DNA of 36,908 bases. Source: Chlorobiota bacterium. Lineage in GTDB: Bacteria > Bacteroidota > Chlorobiia > Chlorobiales > Chlorobiaceae. A program made the position numbers and the translations under genes. Below, in pieces: positions 26,390 to 34,842 of the stretch. The notes below the pieces were generated by a model. It did no database searches, was not told the DNA's origin, and saw only the letters and a program-made list of their open reading frames with translations. Where the stretch lies: contig VGGK01000019.1 in the NCBI GenBank assembly GCA_016868665.1, positions 1-36,908 of the forward strand, given 5' to 3'. Each line of letters starts with the position of its first letter. Position 1 is the first letter of the stretch.

Positions 26390-27220
26390 GGTTTTTTTCT
26401 TCAGGAGCAATATGGCTGCACCGGCAAGCATCATGGCAAAACAGAGCACCTGACCCATCGAAAGATTCAGGAACACGAAACCGAGATGCGCATCGGGTTC
26501 GCGGAAATATTCAATAAAATAACGAACGAACCCGTATCCGAACAGGTAGAGTCCGGAAAGGAATCCTGGATATGGCGATTTTTTCCGCAGTGCCCAGAGC
26601 AGGAGAAACAGAACGATACCCTCGAAAAACGCTTCGTAAAGCTGTGATGGATGGCGAAGCTCAAGTGTTTGAGCCATTGGAAAATACATTCCGACCGCCG
26701 CATCGGTTACTCGTCCGTAAAGTTCTCCGTTAATGAAATTACCTATACGTCCGAAGGTGTAGCCAAGGGGCAGGGCAGGAATGAAGAGATCGAAAGACTC
26801 GAAAAATCCTTTTTTCTGTGAACGACAGAAAAACCACATTGCCAGCACAACCCCGATAACGCCGCCATGATAGGACATTCCCGTTATTCCCGCAAAACTG
26901 CACCCTGCTGACGTAGACGCCCAGGGCAGCAGGGTGCCCAGCGGATCTGAAAAAAAACCTTCGAGACCGTAGAACAGAATATAGCCAAGCCGCCCTCCAA
27001 GCACCACGCCAACCATTGCCCAGGTCAGCGCATCGCCGGCAAAGGCTCGCGTAAAACCGGTTTTTTCGGTCTTCAGACGGTATAGCGTCAGCAGGTAGAC
27101 CACAGCGAATGCCACTATGTACATCGTTCCGTACCATCGGACGGCAAATCCTCCGACCGAAAAGATAACCGGATCCATTTGTGCAGGCAGATTCTGCCAC
27201 CAATAAAGAAAATCGTTCAT
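26375..27220 (-). CDS. lgt: Phosphatidylglycerol--prolipoprotein diacylglyceryl transferase
   Basis: Lgt attaches diacylglycerol to the lipobox cysteine of prolipoproteins, the first step of lipoprotein maturation in the inner membrane. The 281 residues include about seven membrane helices. The Lgt signature GRIGNFINGELYGR is at 157-170, with the essential histidine region MSYHGGVIG (His118), and RWYG near the N-terminus. Functionally it connects to the two Lol permeases and the lipoprotein in this window. It is monocistronic, convergent with fetB and divergent from aclB. Confidence 0.96.
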   Translation of the reverse strand: MNDFLYWWQNLPAQMDPVIFSVGGFAVRWYGTMYIVAFAVVYLLTLYRLKTEKTGFTRAFAGDALTWAMVGVVLGGRLGYILFYGLEGFFSDPLGTLLPWASTSAGCSFAGITGMSYHGGVIGVVLAMWFFCRSQKKGFFESFDLFIPALPLGYTFGRIGNFINGELYGRVTDAAVGMYFPMAQTLELRHPSQLYEAFFEGIVLFLLLWALRKKSPYPGFLSGLYLFGYGFVRYFIEYFREPDAHLGFVFLNLSMGQVLCFAMMLAGAAILLLKKKTSPGR

Positions 27221-27270
27221 ATGGGCCTTTTTTTAGGAGATTAACACGTTAACAATTATAAACTATTGGA

Positions 27271-27298
27271 TTGTATTGAAATATAGTTAACTTAAAAT
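27271..27298 (+). promoter_or_regulatory. Candidate promoter of aclBA with flanking GTTAAC repeats
   Basis: TTGTAT (27271-27276) and TAAAAT (27293-27298) are 16 bases apart, upstream of a 56-base leader. GTTAAC occurs at 27248-27253 and 27286-27291, and AACTAT/ATAGTT (27261-27266, 27283-27288) form an inverted repeat, so a regulator could bind across the promoter. Confidence 0.4.
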
Positions 27299-27354
27299 CT
27301 TGCACATTTCCTTGTTTATTTCAGTTACCCAAAACATACAAACAAATCAATAGT

Positions 27355-28551
27355 ATGGCTAAGATACTTGAAGGGCCGGCTATGAAGCTTTTTAACAAGT
27401 GGGGCATCCCCGTGCCTAACTATGTGGTTATCATGGACCCGAACCGGCTTGAACAACTTGGTGAAGCTAATAAATGGCTGAGAGAATCAAAACTGGTTGT
27501 CAAAGCTCATGAGGCTATCGGCGGACGTTTTAAACTTGGCCTTGTCAAGCTCGGCCTGAACCTTGAGGAAGCTGTCGCAGCTTCTCGCGAAATGATCGGC
27601 CGCGAAATAGGCACTGCGGTCATCCGCCAGGTGATCGTTGCGGAAATGCTCGATCACGATGAAGAATATTATGTCTGCATCAACGGCAATCGCGACGGCG
27701 CCGAAGTACTGCTTTCCAACAAGGGCGGCATTGATATCGAGGATAACTGGGATAGCGTCCGCAGGCTGTTCATTCCAATCGATGAAAATCCGAGCATCGA
27801 ACGCCTGACGGAATTCGCCAACGAAGCCGGTTTCAGCGGCGAAATTGCCGAAAGGGTAGGGAAAATCGTTTCCCGTCTCGTGCTCTGCTTCGATAACGAA
27901 GACGCGCAGTCCATCGAAATCAATCCGCTTGTCATTCGCAAGAGCGACATGCGATTTGCCGCACTCGACGCGGTGATGAACCTCGATTACGATGCGCGGT
28001 TCCGGCATGCCGACTGGGATTTCAAACCAGTATCCGAAATCGGCCGCCCCTTCACCGAAGCTGAACAGCAGATCATGGAAATCGACGGACGCATCAAGGG
28101 TTCCGTCAAGTTTGTCGAGGTACCCGGCGGAGAAATCGCCCTGCTGACGGCAGGCGGCGGCGCTTCTGTTTTCTACTCGGATGCTGTTGTTGCCCGCGGA
28201 GGCACCATCGCCAACTATGCCGAATATTCCGGTGATCCGCCGGACTGGGCCGTTGAAGCGCTCACTGAAACCATCTGCAGTCTGCCGAATATCAAGCATA
28301 TCATCGTAGGCGGCGCCATAGCGAATTTTACCGACGTCAAGGCGACTTTCAGCGGCATCATCAACGGGTTACGTGAAAGCAAGTCGAAAGGCCTTCTCGA
28401 GAATGTTAAAATATGGGTCAGACGTGGCGGTCCGAACGAAAATCAGGGTCTTGCCGCCATCAGAAAACTTTATGACGAAGGCTTCGACATCCATGTGTAC
28501 GACCGCAGTATGCCGATGACGGATATTGTCGACCTTGCGCTGAACTCTTGA
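27355..28551 (+). CDS. aclB: ATP-citrate lyase, small subunit
   Basis: ATP-citrate lyase converts citrate, ATP and CoA into acetyl-CoA, oxaloacetate, ADP and phosphate; it is the key citrate-cleaving enzyme of the reductive TCA cycle. This 398-residue subunit corresponds to the succinyl-CoA synthetase beta-like (ATP-grasp) part. It begins with MAKILEGPAMKLFNKWGIPVPNY, and SIEINPLVIRKSDMRFAALDAVMNLD holds the metal-binding glutamate-asparagine region. The C-terminal half carries EIALLTAGGGASVFYSDAVV and the IVGGAIANFTDVKATF segment. The length and the following aclA are as in Chlorobium. The gap to aclA is 62 bases. Confidence 0.97.
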   Translation: MAKILEGPAMKLFNKWGIPVPNYVVIMDPNRLEQLGEANKWLRESKLVVKAHEAIGGRFKLGLVKLGLNLEEAVAASREMIGREIGTAVIRQVIVAEMLDHDEEYYVCINGNRDGAEVLLSNKGGIDIEDNWDSVRRLFIPIDENPSIERLTEFANEAGFSGEIAERVGKIVSRLVLCFDNEDAQSIEINPLVIRKSDMRFAALDAVMNLDYDARFRHADWDFKPVSEIGRPFTEAEQQIMEIDGRIKGSVKFVEVPGGEIALLTAGGGASVFYSDAVVARGGTIANYAEYSGDPPDWAVEALTETICSLPNIKHIIVGGAIANFTDVKATFSGIINGLRESKSKGLLENVKIWVRRGGPNENQGLAAIRKLYDEGFDIHVYDRSMPMTDIVDLALNS

Positions 28552-28613
28552 AGGACAATACCATTAACGACCAATTATAAAGGAACTTATAACTTTTTAA
28601 TCAGGAAAGAATC

Positions 28614-30446
28614 GTGAGTATATTAGCAAACAGGGATACACGGGTAGTGATCATCGGCGGCGTCGCCGGCCTGAATGCCGCAAGAAGGATGGCCCAGTTC
28701 GACTTTCTGGTCAACAGGCCCCTGACGGTGCAGGCATTCGTATATCCTCCCGAAGAAGGGCAGCAGAAAGAGATCTACCGCGGCGGTGAGCTGAAAAACG
28801 TGCCAGTCTATTCGTCGCTCGAAGAGGCTCTTGCCGAAAATCCGGGCATCAACACCGCGCTCATCTACATCGGTGCGAACCGGGCATACACTGCGGCCAA
28901 GGAAGCGCTTGAAGCATCCAGCATCAAGCTGGTCTCCATGATCACCGAAGGCGTACCTGAAAAGGATGCCAAGAGACTGCGCAAACTGGCCCATGCACAT
29001 GGCAAGCTTTTCAACGGCCCATCGTCCATCGGCATCATGTCGGCAGGGGAGTGCCGTCTCGGCGTTATCGGCGGCGAGTTCAAAAACCTGAAACTCTGCA
29101 ACCTCTACCGTTCGGGATCATTCGGTGTCATCACAAAATCCGGCGGACTTTCAAATGAAGCCATGTGGCTTTGTGCCCAGAACGGCAATGGCGTTACGAC
29201 TGCTGTTGCAATCGGCGGCGATGCCTATCCTGGTACCGATTTCGTCACCTACCTTGAAATGTTCGAAAACGATCCTGAAACCAAGGCTGTCGTTATCGTA
29301 GGCGAAGTTGGCGGTACCCTCGAAGAGGAAGCTGCCGAATGGCTTGCCGCAAAACCCCGTCGCATCAGGCTGATCGCCACCATCGGCGGAACCTGCCAGG
29401 AAGTGCTGCCTCAGGGCATGAAATTCGGCCATGCCGGCGCAAAAGAAGGCAAAAAAGGCCTTGGCTCGGCACGCTCGAAAATGAATGCGCTGCGCGAAGC
29501 CGGTGCTCTTGTGCCTGAGACATTTGGCGGACTTTCAAAATGCATCAAGCAGGTCTACGAAGAACTGCTTGCCGACGGCTCCATCCAGCCGGAACCCGAA
29601 ATCGACGAGGCGCTGCTGCCCGAACTGCCGCCAAAGGTACAGGAAGTCATGAAGCAGGGTGAAGTGATCGTTGAACCGCTTATCCGCACAACCATTTCCG
29701 ACGATCGCGGCGAAGAACCTCGTTATGTCGGTTACGCAGCTTCGGAACTCTGCGAGAAAGGCTATGGCATCGAAGATGTCGTCAGCCTGCTCTGGAATAA
29801 AAAGCTTCCAACGCGCGAAGAGTCGGAAATCATCAAACGCATCATCATGATCTCCGCCGATCACGGCCCGGCGGTATCCGGCGCATTCGGAGCAATCATC
29901 GGTGCATGCGCAGGCATCGATATGCCGCAGGCGGTATCGGCAGGCATGACCATGATCGGTCCGCGTTTCGGCGGAGCTGTCACCAATGCCGGCAAATACT
30001 TCAAATACGGCGTCAAGGAGTTTCCGAACGATATTCCCGGATTTCTTGCCTGGATGAAGCAGAACGTCGGCCCGGTTCCCGGTATCGGCCACAGGGTGAA
30101 GAGCCTGAAAAACCCCGACAAACGCGTTAAATATCTCGTTGATTACGTGAAAAACCACACCTCACTGCATACGCCATGTCTCGACTATGCGCTTGAAGTG
30201 GAAAAGATCACGACGTCGAAGAAAGACAACCTGATCCTCAACGTGGACGGAACCATGGGCTGTATTCTCGTCGATCTGGACTTCCCGGAACAGTCGCTCA
30301 ACGGCTTCTTCGTTCTGGCGCGTACGATCGGCATGATCGGGCACTGGATCGATCAGAACAGCCAGTCCGCAAAGCTTATCAGACTTTACGACTACCTGAT
30401 CAACTATGCCGTAAAGGAAGAGCGCGAAGTTCCTGAAAAAAAATAA
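28614..30446 (+). CDS. aclA: ATP-citrate lyase, large subunit
   Basis: A 610-residue catalytic subunit made of a succinyl-CoA synthetase alpha-like part (1 to ~330) and a citrate synthase-like part (~350-600). The phosphorylated histidine is His273 in KFGHAGAKEGKKGLGSARSK. The citryl-CoA lyase part shows GPAVSGAFGAIIGACAGIDM, FGGAVTNAGKYF, the catalytic histidine in PGIGHRVKS and the aspartate in LNVDGTMGCILVDL. The start is GTG with an AGGAAAG site at proper distance. It acts with AclB as a hetero-oligomer, producing acetyl-CoA for pyruvate synthesis. A strong terminator follows. Confidence 0.97.
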   Translation: MSILANRDTRVVIIGGVAGLNAARRMAQFDFLVNRPLTVQAFVYPPEEGQQKEIYRGGELKNVPVYSSLEEALAENPGINTALIYIGANRAYTAAKEALEASSIKLVSMITEGVPEKDAKRLRKLAHAHGKLFNGPSSIGIMSAGECRLGVIGGEFKNLKLCNLYRSGSFGVITKSGGLSNEAMWLCAQNGNGVTTAVAIGGDAYPGTDFVTYLEMFENDPETKAVVIVGEVGGTLEEEAAEWLAAKPRRIRLIATIGGTCQEVLPQGMKFGHAGAKEGKKGLGSARSKMNALREAGALVPETFGGLSKCIKQVYEELLADGSIQPEPEIDEALLPELPPKVQEVMKQGEVIVEPLIRTTISDDRGEEPRYVGYAASELCEKGYGIEDVVSLLWNKKLPTREESEIIKRIIMISADHGPAVSGAFGAIIGACAGIDMPQAVSAGMTMIGPRFGGAVTNAGKYFKYGVKEFPNDIPGFLAWMKQNVGPVPGIGHRVKSLKNPDKRVKYLVDYVKNHTSLHTPCLDYALEVEKITTSKKDNLILNVDGTMGCILVDLDFPEQSLNGFFVLARTIGMIGHWIDQNSQSAKLIRLYDYLINYAVKEEREVPEKK

Positions 30447-30477
30447 GCCTCAACCCGGACAGAGGAACAGCATTCGG

Positions 30478-30513
30478 AAAAGAGCGGGAACAGTATCTCC
30501 CGCTCTTTTTTTT
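30478..30513 (+). terminator. Intrinsic terminator of aclBA
   Basis: AAAAGAGCGGGA (30478-30489) pairs perfectly with TCCCGCTCTTTT (30498-30509) around an eight-base loop. The T-run starts in the right arm and continues to 30513. Confidence 0.92.
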
Positions 30514-30530
30514 ATTATCCGTATTTGTTG

Positions 30531-30589
30531 TATAATATAAATTATGTAAAGTAATATCTGTTCGAGACATTAACTTACTTTACATAATT
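30531..30589. repeat. 15-bp perfect inverted repeat on a TATAAT-like element
   Basis: AATTATGTAAAGTAA (30540-30554) and its exact reverse complement TTACTTTACATAATT (30575-30589) are separated by 20 bases. A TATAAT hexamer at 30531-30536 precedes the left arm by three bases, so a plus-strand transcript would start inside the repeat. Downstream only a 22-codon frame (30596-30664) exists on that strand, antisense to the end of the next gene. It may be the operator of a lost gene, a recombination or transposon-end remnant, or an AT-rich terminator stem for the minus-strand gene at 30627. Confidence 0.7.
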
Positions 30590-30626
30590 GAGGTTATGGC
30601 ACAAGAAAAGAACGGGTTAACTATCC

Positions 30627-30911
30627 CTATTGCGCACGCGATGTGCCCGTTATTTTTACAATAACCGGATAATTTCCCAGATTATGTGGAATTAAAGCCA
30701 GTGTTCGTTCATTTTCTTTGGCAAGACCGACAACGATAACCTGATTTTCTTTCTCGTCCAGACCTATTCCGACCGACACAACGTCGGGCAGGGCAAGCAG
30801 TTCCGGTTCGCTCGCACGCTTCACCTCGCTGATGGTCTTCATATTCATATTTTTTGAGCAATTGGGCATAATCGGTAACAAACATAACGGCATAATCCGC
30901 AATATCTTCAC
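30627..30911 (-). CDS. Small protein resembling the N-terminal domain of the adjacent serine protease
   Basis: An open frame of 94 residues starting at a GTG that overlaps the protease stop (GTGA at 30908-30911), or about 70 residues if an internal ATG (Met22 or Met24) is used. No ribosome site is clear, so translational coupling is likely. Residues ~36-92 align by eye with residues ~17-82 of the protease: PELLALPDVVSVGIGLDE against ESLMSRKNVVATGIGYKT, then LIPHNLGNYPVIVKITGTSRA against LLPKTVDGISTDVVATGRIRA. It is thus a free-standing copy of that alpha/beta domain. A possible role is inhibitor, chaperone or substrate adaptor of the protease; this is inference. Confidence 0.7.
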   Translation of the reverse strand: MKILRIMPLCLLPIMPNCSKNMNMKTISEVKRASEPELLALPDVVSVGIGLDEKENQVIVVGLAKENERTLALIPHNLGNYPVIVKITGTSRAQ

Positions 30912-31906
30912 AATGTTACACCAAGAAGGCTGAACACGTTCTGGATGCGATTGATCACCGTGGTTTCGTCACTGCCGGCGAAAAGCAGCCCCACAAGGTG
31001 GTTCGAGTTGTCAAGCACAGCCGAACCGCTGTCGCCGCCCTGGCTCATGGCTCCGGCAATCAGCTGATCGTGGAACCGGGCAACACGACCGGCCCCATAG
31101 CTTACGTTGACCGTGACATCGATCTGCTGGATTTCCCCTGTGGTCAAACCTGTCGTTCTGCCGCTTTTCTTCACTGCCATGCCCAGAGTCCCTTCCGCCG
31201 TGTCGGCAATAGATCCGAATCCGTGAATATCGTTCTGCAGATCTGCCGGGTTGATCGGCCGGGCAAGCGCGGCATCGACAAGATTGTCTGCACCTTGCAC
31301 ATGTACAGCCTGCAGGCGAGTGTCGCTACCGGTTACCGAAGCAAGAAAGTTGCATACATCGGCAATCGAATTCGCTACCGGACAGCTGCTCGACGAGCCC
31401 GAATAGGTTATGGGTACAAATTCAGCAAGCTCGGCTATTTTGTCGGCAGGATTCAATCCGCCGTCATAGGGACCCGGCTGGAGAATTGCATCCCCGACAG
31501 AAGCATCGTTACTGTTGGCCAGCACATGATTGTTCGAAAGGATGAAGAGCTCCCCGTTCCTGTGTACCAGACATCCGAGCGTACCGGCCGTAATTTCGAA
31601 ATGCCCGATGCTCACCCCGCCAGGTGCGGGCCGGAATCTTCCTGTCGGTGGCTGGAACGCCCGGATCCTGCCAGTCGCCACAACATCGGTAGAAATGCCG
31701 TCAACCGTTTTCGGCAGCAGATCACTGCTGGTCAGCCTCGACACAGGCTCTTTTCGTTCCACCGAACAGATAATGCTCAATTCTCCGGTCTTTTTCCCCG
31801 ACGCGGTTTTGTAACCGATGCCGGTAGCAACCACGTTCTTTCGGCTCATAAGCGATTCTCGAACGGAACCGAGCAGCGGAATAATAGAGGAGATAACGGT
31901 GTCCAT
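30908..31906 (-). CDS. Trypsin-like (S1-type) serine protease without signal peptide
   Basis: A 332-residue protein from the ATG at 31906, which has an AGGAG site seven bases upstream; a longer frame to 31960 lacks one. Residues ~15-85 form a small alpha/beta domain (KNVVATGIGYK). The chymotrypsin-fold catalytic triad is visible: His in FILSNNHVLANSN, Asp in NLVDAALARP, and Ser in SQGGDSGSAVLD. KKSGRTTGLTTGEI and GDAILQPGPYDGG are features shared with NAL1-like bacterial proteases. There is no hydrophobic leader, so it looks cytoplasmic or exported by a non-Sec route. Its substrate is unknown. It is coupled to the downstream small gene. Confidence 0.82.
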   Translation of the reverse strand: MDTVISSIIPLLGSVRESLMSRKNVVATGIGYKTASGKKTGELSIICSVERKEPVSRLTSSDLLPKTVDGISTDVVATGRIRAFQPPTGRFRPAPGGVSIGHFEITAGTLGCLVHRNGELFILSNNHVLANSNDASVGDAILQPGPYDGGLNPADKIAELAEFVPITYSGSSSSCPVANSIADVCNFLASVTGSDTRLQAVHVQGADNLVDAALARPINPADLQNDIHGFGSIADTAEGTLGMAVKKSGRTTGLTTGEIQQIDVTVNVSYGAGRVARFHDQLIAGAMSQGGDSGSAVLDNSNHLVGLLFAGSDETTVINRIQNVFSLLGVTL

Positions 31907-32067
31907 GAGCACTCCTTTTTTCAGGGATTGAAAGGAAGCGGTTAAGCTGATTGCTTTCATAAAAATACAAAAAGACCCGTATGTTTTTCATGAAAAGAAT
32001 GGGACATTAACCGGAAACACACAGTACCTCTGCACGTTAAGTCCAAAAGTACACATGCTATAAGCAG

Positions 32068-32104
32068 GAAACCCTTCCCGTTGTTCAGAACAAGGAAGGG
32101 TTTC
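32068..32104. terminator. Hairpin downstream of the M4 protease gene
   Basis: GAAACCCTTCC (32068-32078) pairs with GGAAGGGTTTC (32094-32104), extended by an inner TTGTT/AACAA stem after a two-base bulge. The U-tract is short on both strands. It lies 14 bases past the metalloprotease stop and separates it from the serine protease gene. Confidence 0.6.
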
Positions 32105-32118
32105 TCTTGCAAGGGTAT

Positions 32119-34836
32119 TCAGCGTTTCGACTCACCGATACAATACGCACAATTGTCAAACCCCTCCTGATGCGCATGAATAAGTGTTCTGAAGCCAACC
32201 ATGTTGCCTCTGGATGTTTTTTCTATCCATTTGCACCCTTTTTTATGAATTTCCCGGGTATTTTTGTTGCCGATAAATTCAAAATCTCCAGAAGCACAAA
32301 CATTGAGCACATGCGTGACCATTCCGGTCAAACGACCATTGATGGTTTGTGAAACAGCGATTTCATATGAACAGCTGGCTTGCTCTGGCGCTTTAACATA
32401 CAAGTGTATGGCCGTCTCTTCGATATCATCGAATGCGACATTCCTGATAGCACAGAGATTTCCGGCCGTTAACTTATAGTATGCGTATCGCGTGTTTGAT
32501 CGGTCAAACTGCATGCCTATCATCTGACAACCTTCGCAAAGCTGACGCAAAACACGAATCCAGCATGGAGTCCCGATGGGTAGTTGTTCAATATTGAATT
32601 CTAAATCGGCAAACTCCCCTGCCCCCCCTCTTCTTGCAATGAACGACAACTCAGTGAGCCCCATAGGCAGTACATCTACAACGCTGATATTTTTCCATGC
32701 ATAATTATTGCTTTCGGAAATGAATTTGTTGAAAAGAGCTCCTGTTGTAATAAGCGATTTGTCCGGTGCTGGATCCAGAGGATCATCGAGTTCCGCAACG
32801 ATGCAAAAATGCCCAAGGGGTGGAATATCCGCCGAGTGCCAGACAATTTCTGCTATTGTCACAACACCGGGACTCACGCTTGGCAGGTATGCTGAACCGA
32901 TAGTATGCCAGCTCGAAGGTGCAGAAAACGTACTCGGATCTGACCAATGCAGGTTGATTGTAACGCTTCCGGCCGCAATGCCGCGATTCTGGAGACGGAT
33001 ATAGACATAATTGTCCTGACCCTGTTCTACATTTTCAGCTAAATCATCCTTCGTCATATCCCCCAGTACCGAGGCCGGATCGACAACCTGTGCGGTTCGG
33101 GTAATGATATCAGGACTTCTCCAAAGGGTTCCGATGGAAGGCGTCGTACCACTATCACTCAAACTGTCGCGCACATATATATCAGGACCGATACCTACTG
33201 CCGTAAAGGCGTTCTTGATCGAATCAAGAATCTGCAGATATGCAGTGTCAGTGGAATAGAGCGATTGTGCAGCATTCAATGCGGCTTCACGGCATTCGAG
33301 GAATGTTGCGCTGTTATTGCCGAGCAATCCTGCCGACTGGACATGAAACATGATTTTTTCCACGATATGACGGCCAAGTGCTGTAACTGAAATGCCGCTG
33401 GCGGGATGGGTTCCTCCATAGATCATAAAGTACGCGGCATAGAGCATAGGCCCGCAAGCTTCATGCGGGTCCTGACCATTGAAGTAGCCGGTGCTCATGG
33501 TATCAAGGGAAGCACTGACATGATTGGGTATTCTTGCCAGTGCACCGGGATCGGAAGGATTGCTCATTCTCCTCAGACAGTCTCCCGGAAATCCCGGAGT
33601 CGTGCACTCTTCGCCAATATCGCTGTCGTCACTATCGATGAAAGCGGCAAAAATGTCCGAAAAAGCTTCGTTAAGCCCTCCTGACTCATTGAAATAATCA
33701 AGGTTTGAGGTATGATCGGTGACCGCATGAGTAAATTCATGCGCAACAACATCTTTTGCCGTCAGATAGTCAAAGGTTGAATTATCTCCGTCGCCAAAAT
33801 AAAATTTCTTTTGTGAAGGGTAATAGTAAGCGTTATTGTAGTCGATCCCGAGATGAACGCCGCAATAGACTGTCGATCCCGCATTATCGTAACTGTTCCA
33901 GTTATGAACAGTTCTGTAATAATCAACAGTTTCGCCTATATATCGGTGAACATCGACTTCAGCTCCCTGATGACTTTTTCTTGGAGTAGTCGATGCATTA
34001 TTCCAGTTGTCGTCACTGTCTTCACTGACATTGCCGGCACCAGCATTCCCGCTTGCTGAGCCGTCAAGATCACAGGTTCGCAGTTCAGGGCCTCCTGAAG
34101 AGGTTCTTGTTGAATCGATAAGCTTGAATGTTGTGCCGGAAACGGTGCTGTTGAGCAAACCGCTTCCAGAATAATAACCCGAACCGATATACCTCAAATC
34201 ATTATAGCTGAAGACCACCTTGCCGTTTTTTGCGTCAACATAGTAACGCATTAATCTCGAATGCTCCCTGTCATCTATGGAAATATCCCATGCCAGATGA
34301 AAAGAACCATCATGACGGATAATGGTGAGTGTCGGGGTATGGCTGCTGTCAGCTTTTCCTTCACCAGCGGCATTGAGGGCCTTTTTCAGCGCTGCATCAG
34401 CATTGATCTTTGGTTCTGTATCAAGATCAATGTCGGGGACATATTTGTTAGCAATCCTGTTAACTGTCTTGTCAGCAGCAAACTGCACTCGTATGGTTCC
34501 GCCGCTGACAGGTATCCCCTTGTGTTTCTGCTGCATCGCAACGCAAATATTTCCAGCAGAATCGGAAACTTTGTTAATCAGGGCAAGATCACGTTTTGGA
34601 TCATCCATGCGGAAAAGAGAGCGGTTTTCCTCAAGAAACTCCAGAGCAGCCTGTTCGACAACTTTCTGCGATATGCCCCGAAACGGTTCAGCGAGTTTTC
34701 CGGTCATCAGTGCCGGAGCATTGAGAGCGTCGTCCCACCGAATTTTCAGCTCGGGATCTTTCTGTCGTAATGCGCCAAGATCGCGTTCCTGAGCAAAAGA
34801 CGGCTTCGATGGCGGGGTTGTTTTCTGCTTAGACAT
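32119..34836 (-). CDS. Thermolysin-family (M4) metalloprotease with C-terminal His/Cys cluster
   Basis: A 905-residue protein; the ATG at 34836 has AGGAGA at good spacing, while the ATG six bases upstream is too close to it. Residues ~30-210 form an FTP/PepSY-type propeptide. The M4 core spans ~215-550: zinc motif HEFTH at 366-370, third ligand Glu390 in GGLNEAFSD, and a proton-donor histidine candidate His458 in DPHEACG, where the usual H-x-N-S-G-I is altered. A beta-rich region (~570-705) looks like a CARDB/Ig-type module and is followed by another beta region. The last ~45 residues carry a possible metal site with His864, Cys868, Cys896 and Cys899. No signal peptide is visible, unusual for M4 enzymes, although protealysin-like enzymes also lack one. 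Confidence 0.85.
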   Translation of the reverse strand: MSKQKTTPPSKPSFAQERDLGALRQKDPELKIRWDDALNAPALMTGKLAEPFRGISQKVVEQAALEFLEENRSLFRMDDPKRDLALINKVSDSAGNICVAMQQKHKGIPVSGGTIRVQFAADKTVNRIANKYVPDIDLDTEPKINADAALKKALNAAGEGKADSSHTPTLTIIRHDGSFHLAWDISIDDREHSRLMRYYVDAKNGKVVFSYNDLRYIGSGYYSGSGLLNSTVSGTTFKLIDSTRTSSGGPELRTCDLDGSASGNAGAGNVSEDSDDNWNNASTTPRKSHQGAEVDVHRYIGETVDYYRTVHNWNSYDNAGSTVYCGVHLGIDYNNAYYYPSQKKFYFGDGDNSTFDYLTAKDVVAHEFTHAVTDHTSNLDYFNESGGLNEAFSDIFAAFIDSDDSDIGEECTTPGFPGDCLRRMSNPSDPGALARIPNHVSASLDTMSTGYFNGQDPHEACGPMLYAAYFMIYGGTHPASGISVTALGRHIVEKIMFHVQSAGLLGNNSATFLECREAALNAAQSLYSTDTAYLQILDSIKNAFTAVGIGPDIYVRDSLSDSGTTPSIGTLWRSPDIITRTAQVVDPASVLGDMTKDDLAENVEQGQDNYVYIRLQNRGIAAGSVTINLHWSDPSTFSAPSSWHTIGSAYLPSVSPGVVTIAEIVWHSADIPPLGHFCIVAELDDPLDPAPDKSLITTGALFNKFISESNNYAWKNISVVDVLPMGLTELSFIARRGGAGEFADLEFNIEQLPIGTPCWIRVLRQLCEGCQMIGMQFDRSNTRYAYYKLTAGNLCAIRNVAFDDIEETAIHLYVKAPEQASCSYEIAVSQTINGRLTGMVTHVLNVCASGDFEFIGNKNTREIHKKGCKWIEKTSRGNMVGFRTLIHAHQEGFDNCAYCIGESKR

Positions 34837-34842
34837 GATCAT

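Noticed and set aside
30596-30664. 22-codon plus-strand frame after the inverted repeat
   Set aside because: Very short, GAGG is only two bases from the ATG, and it overlaps the 3' end of the minus-strand small gene; too weak to call a gene.
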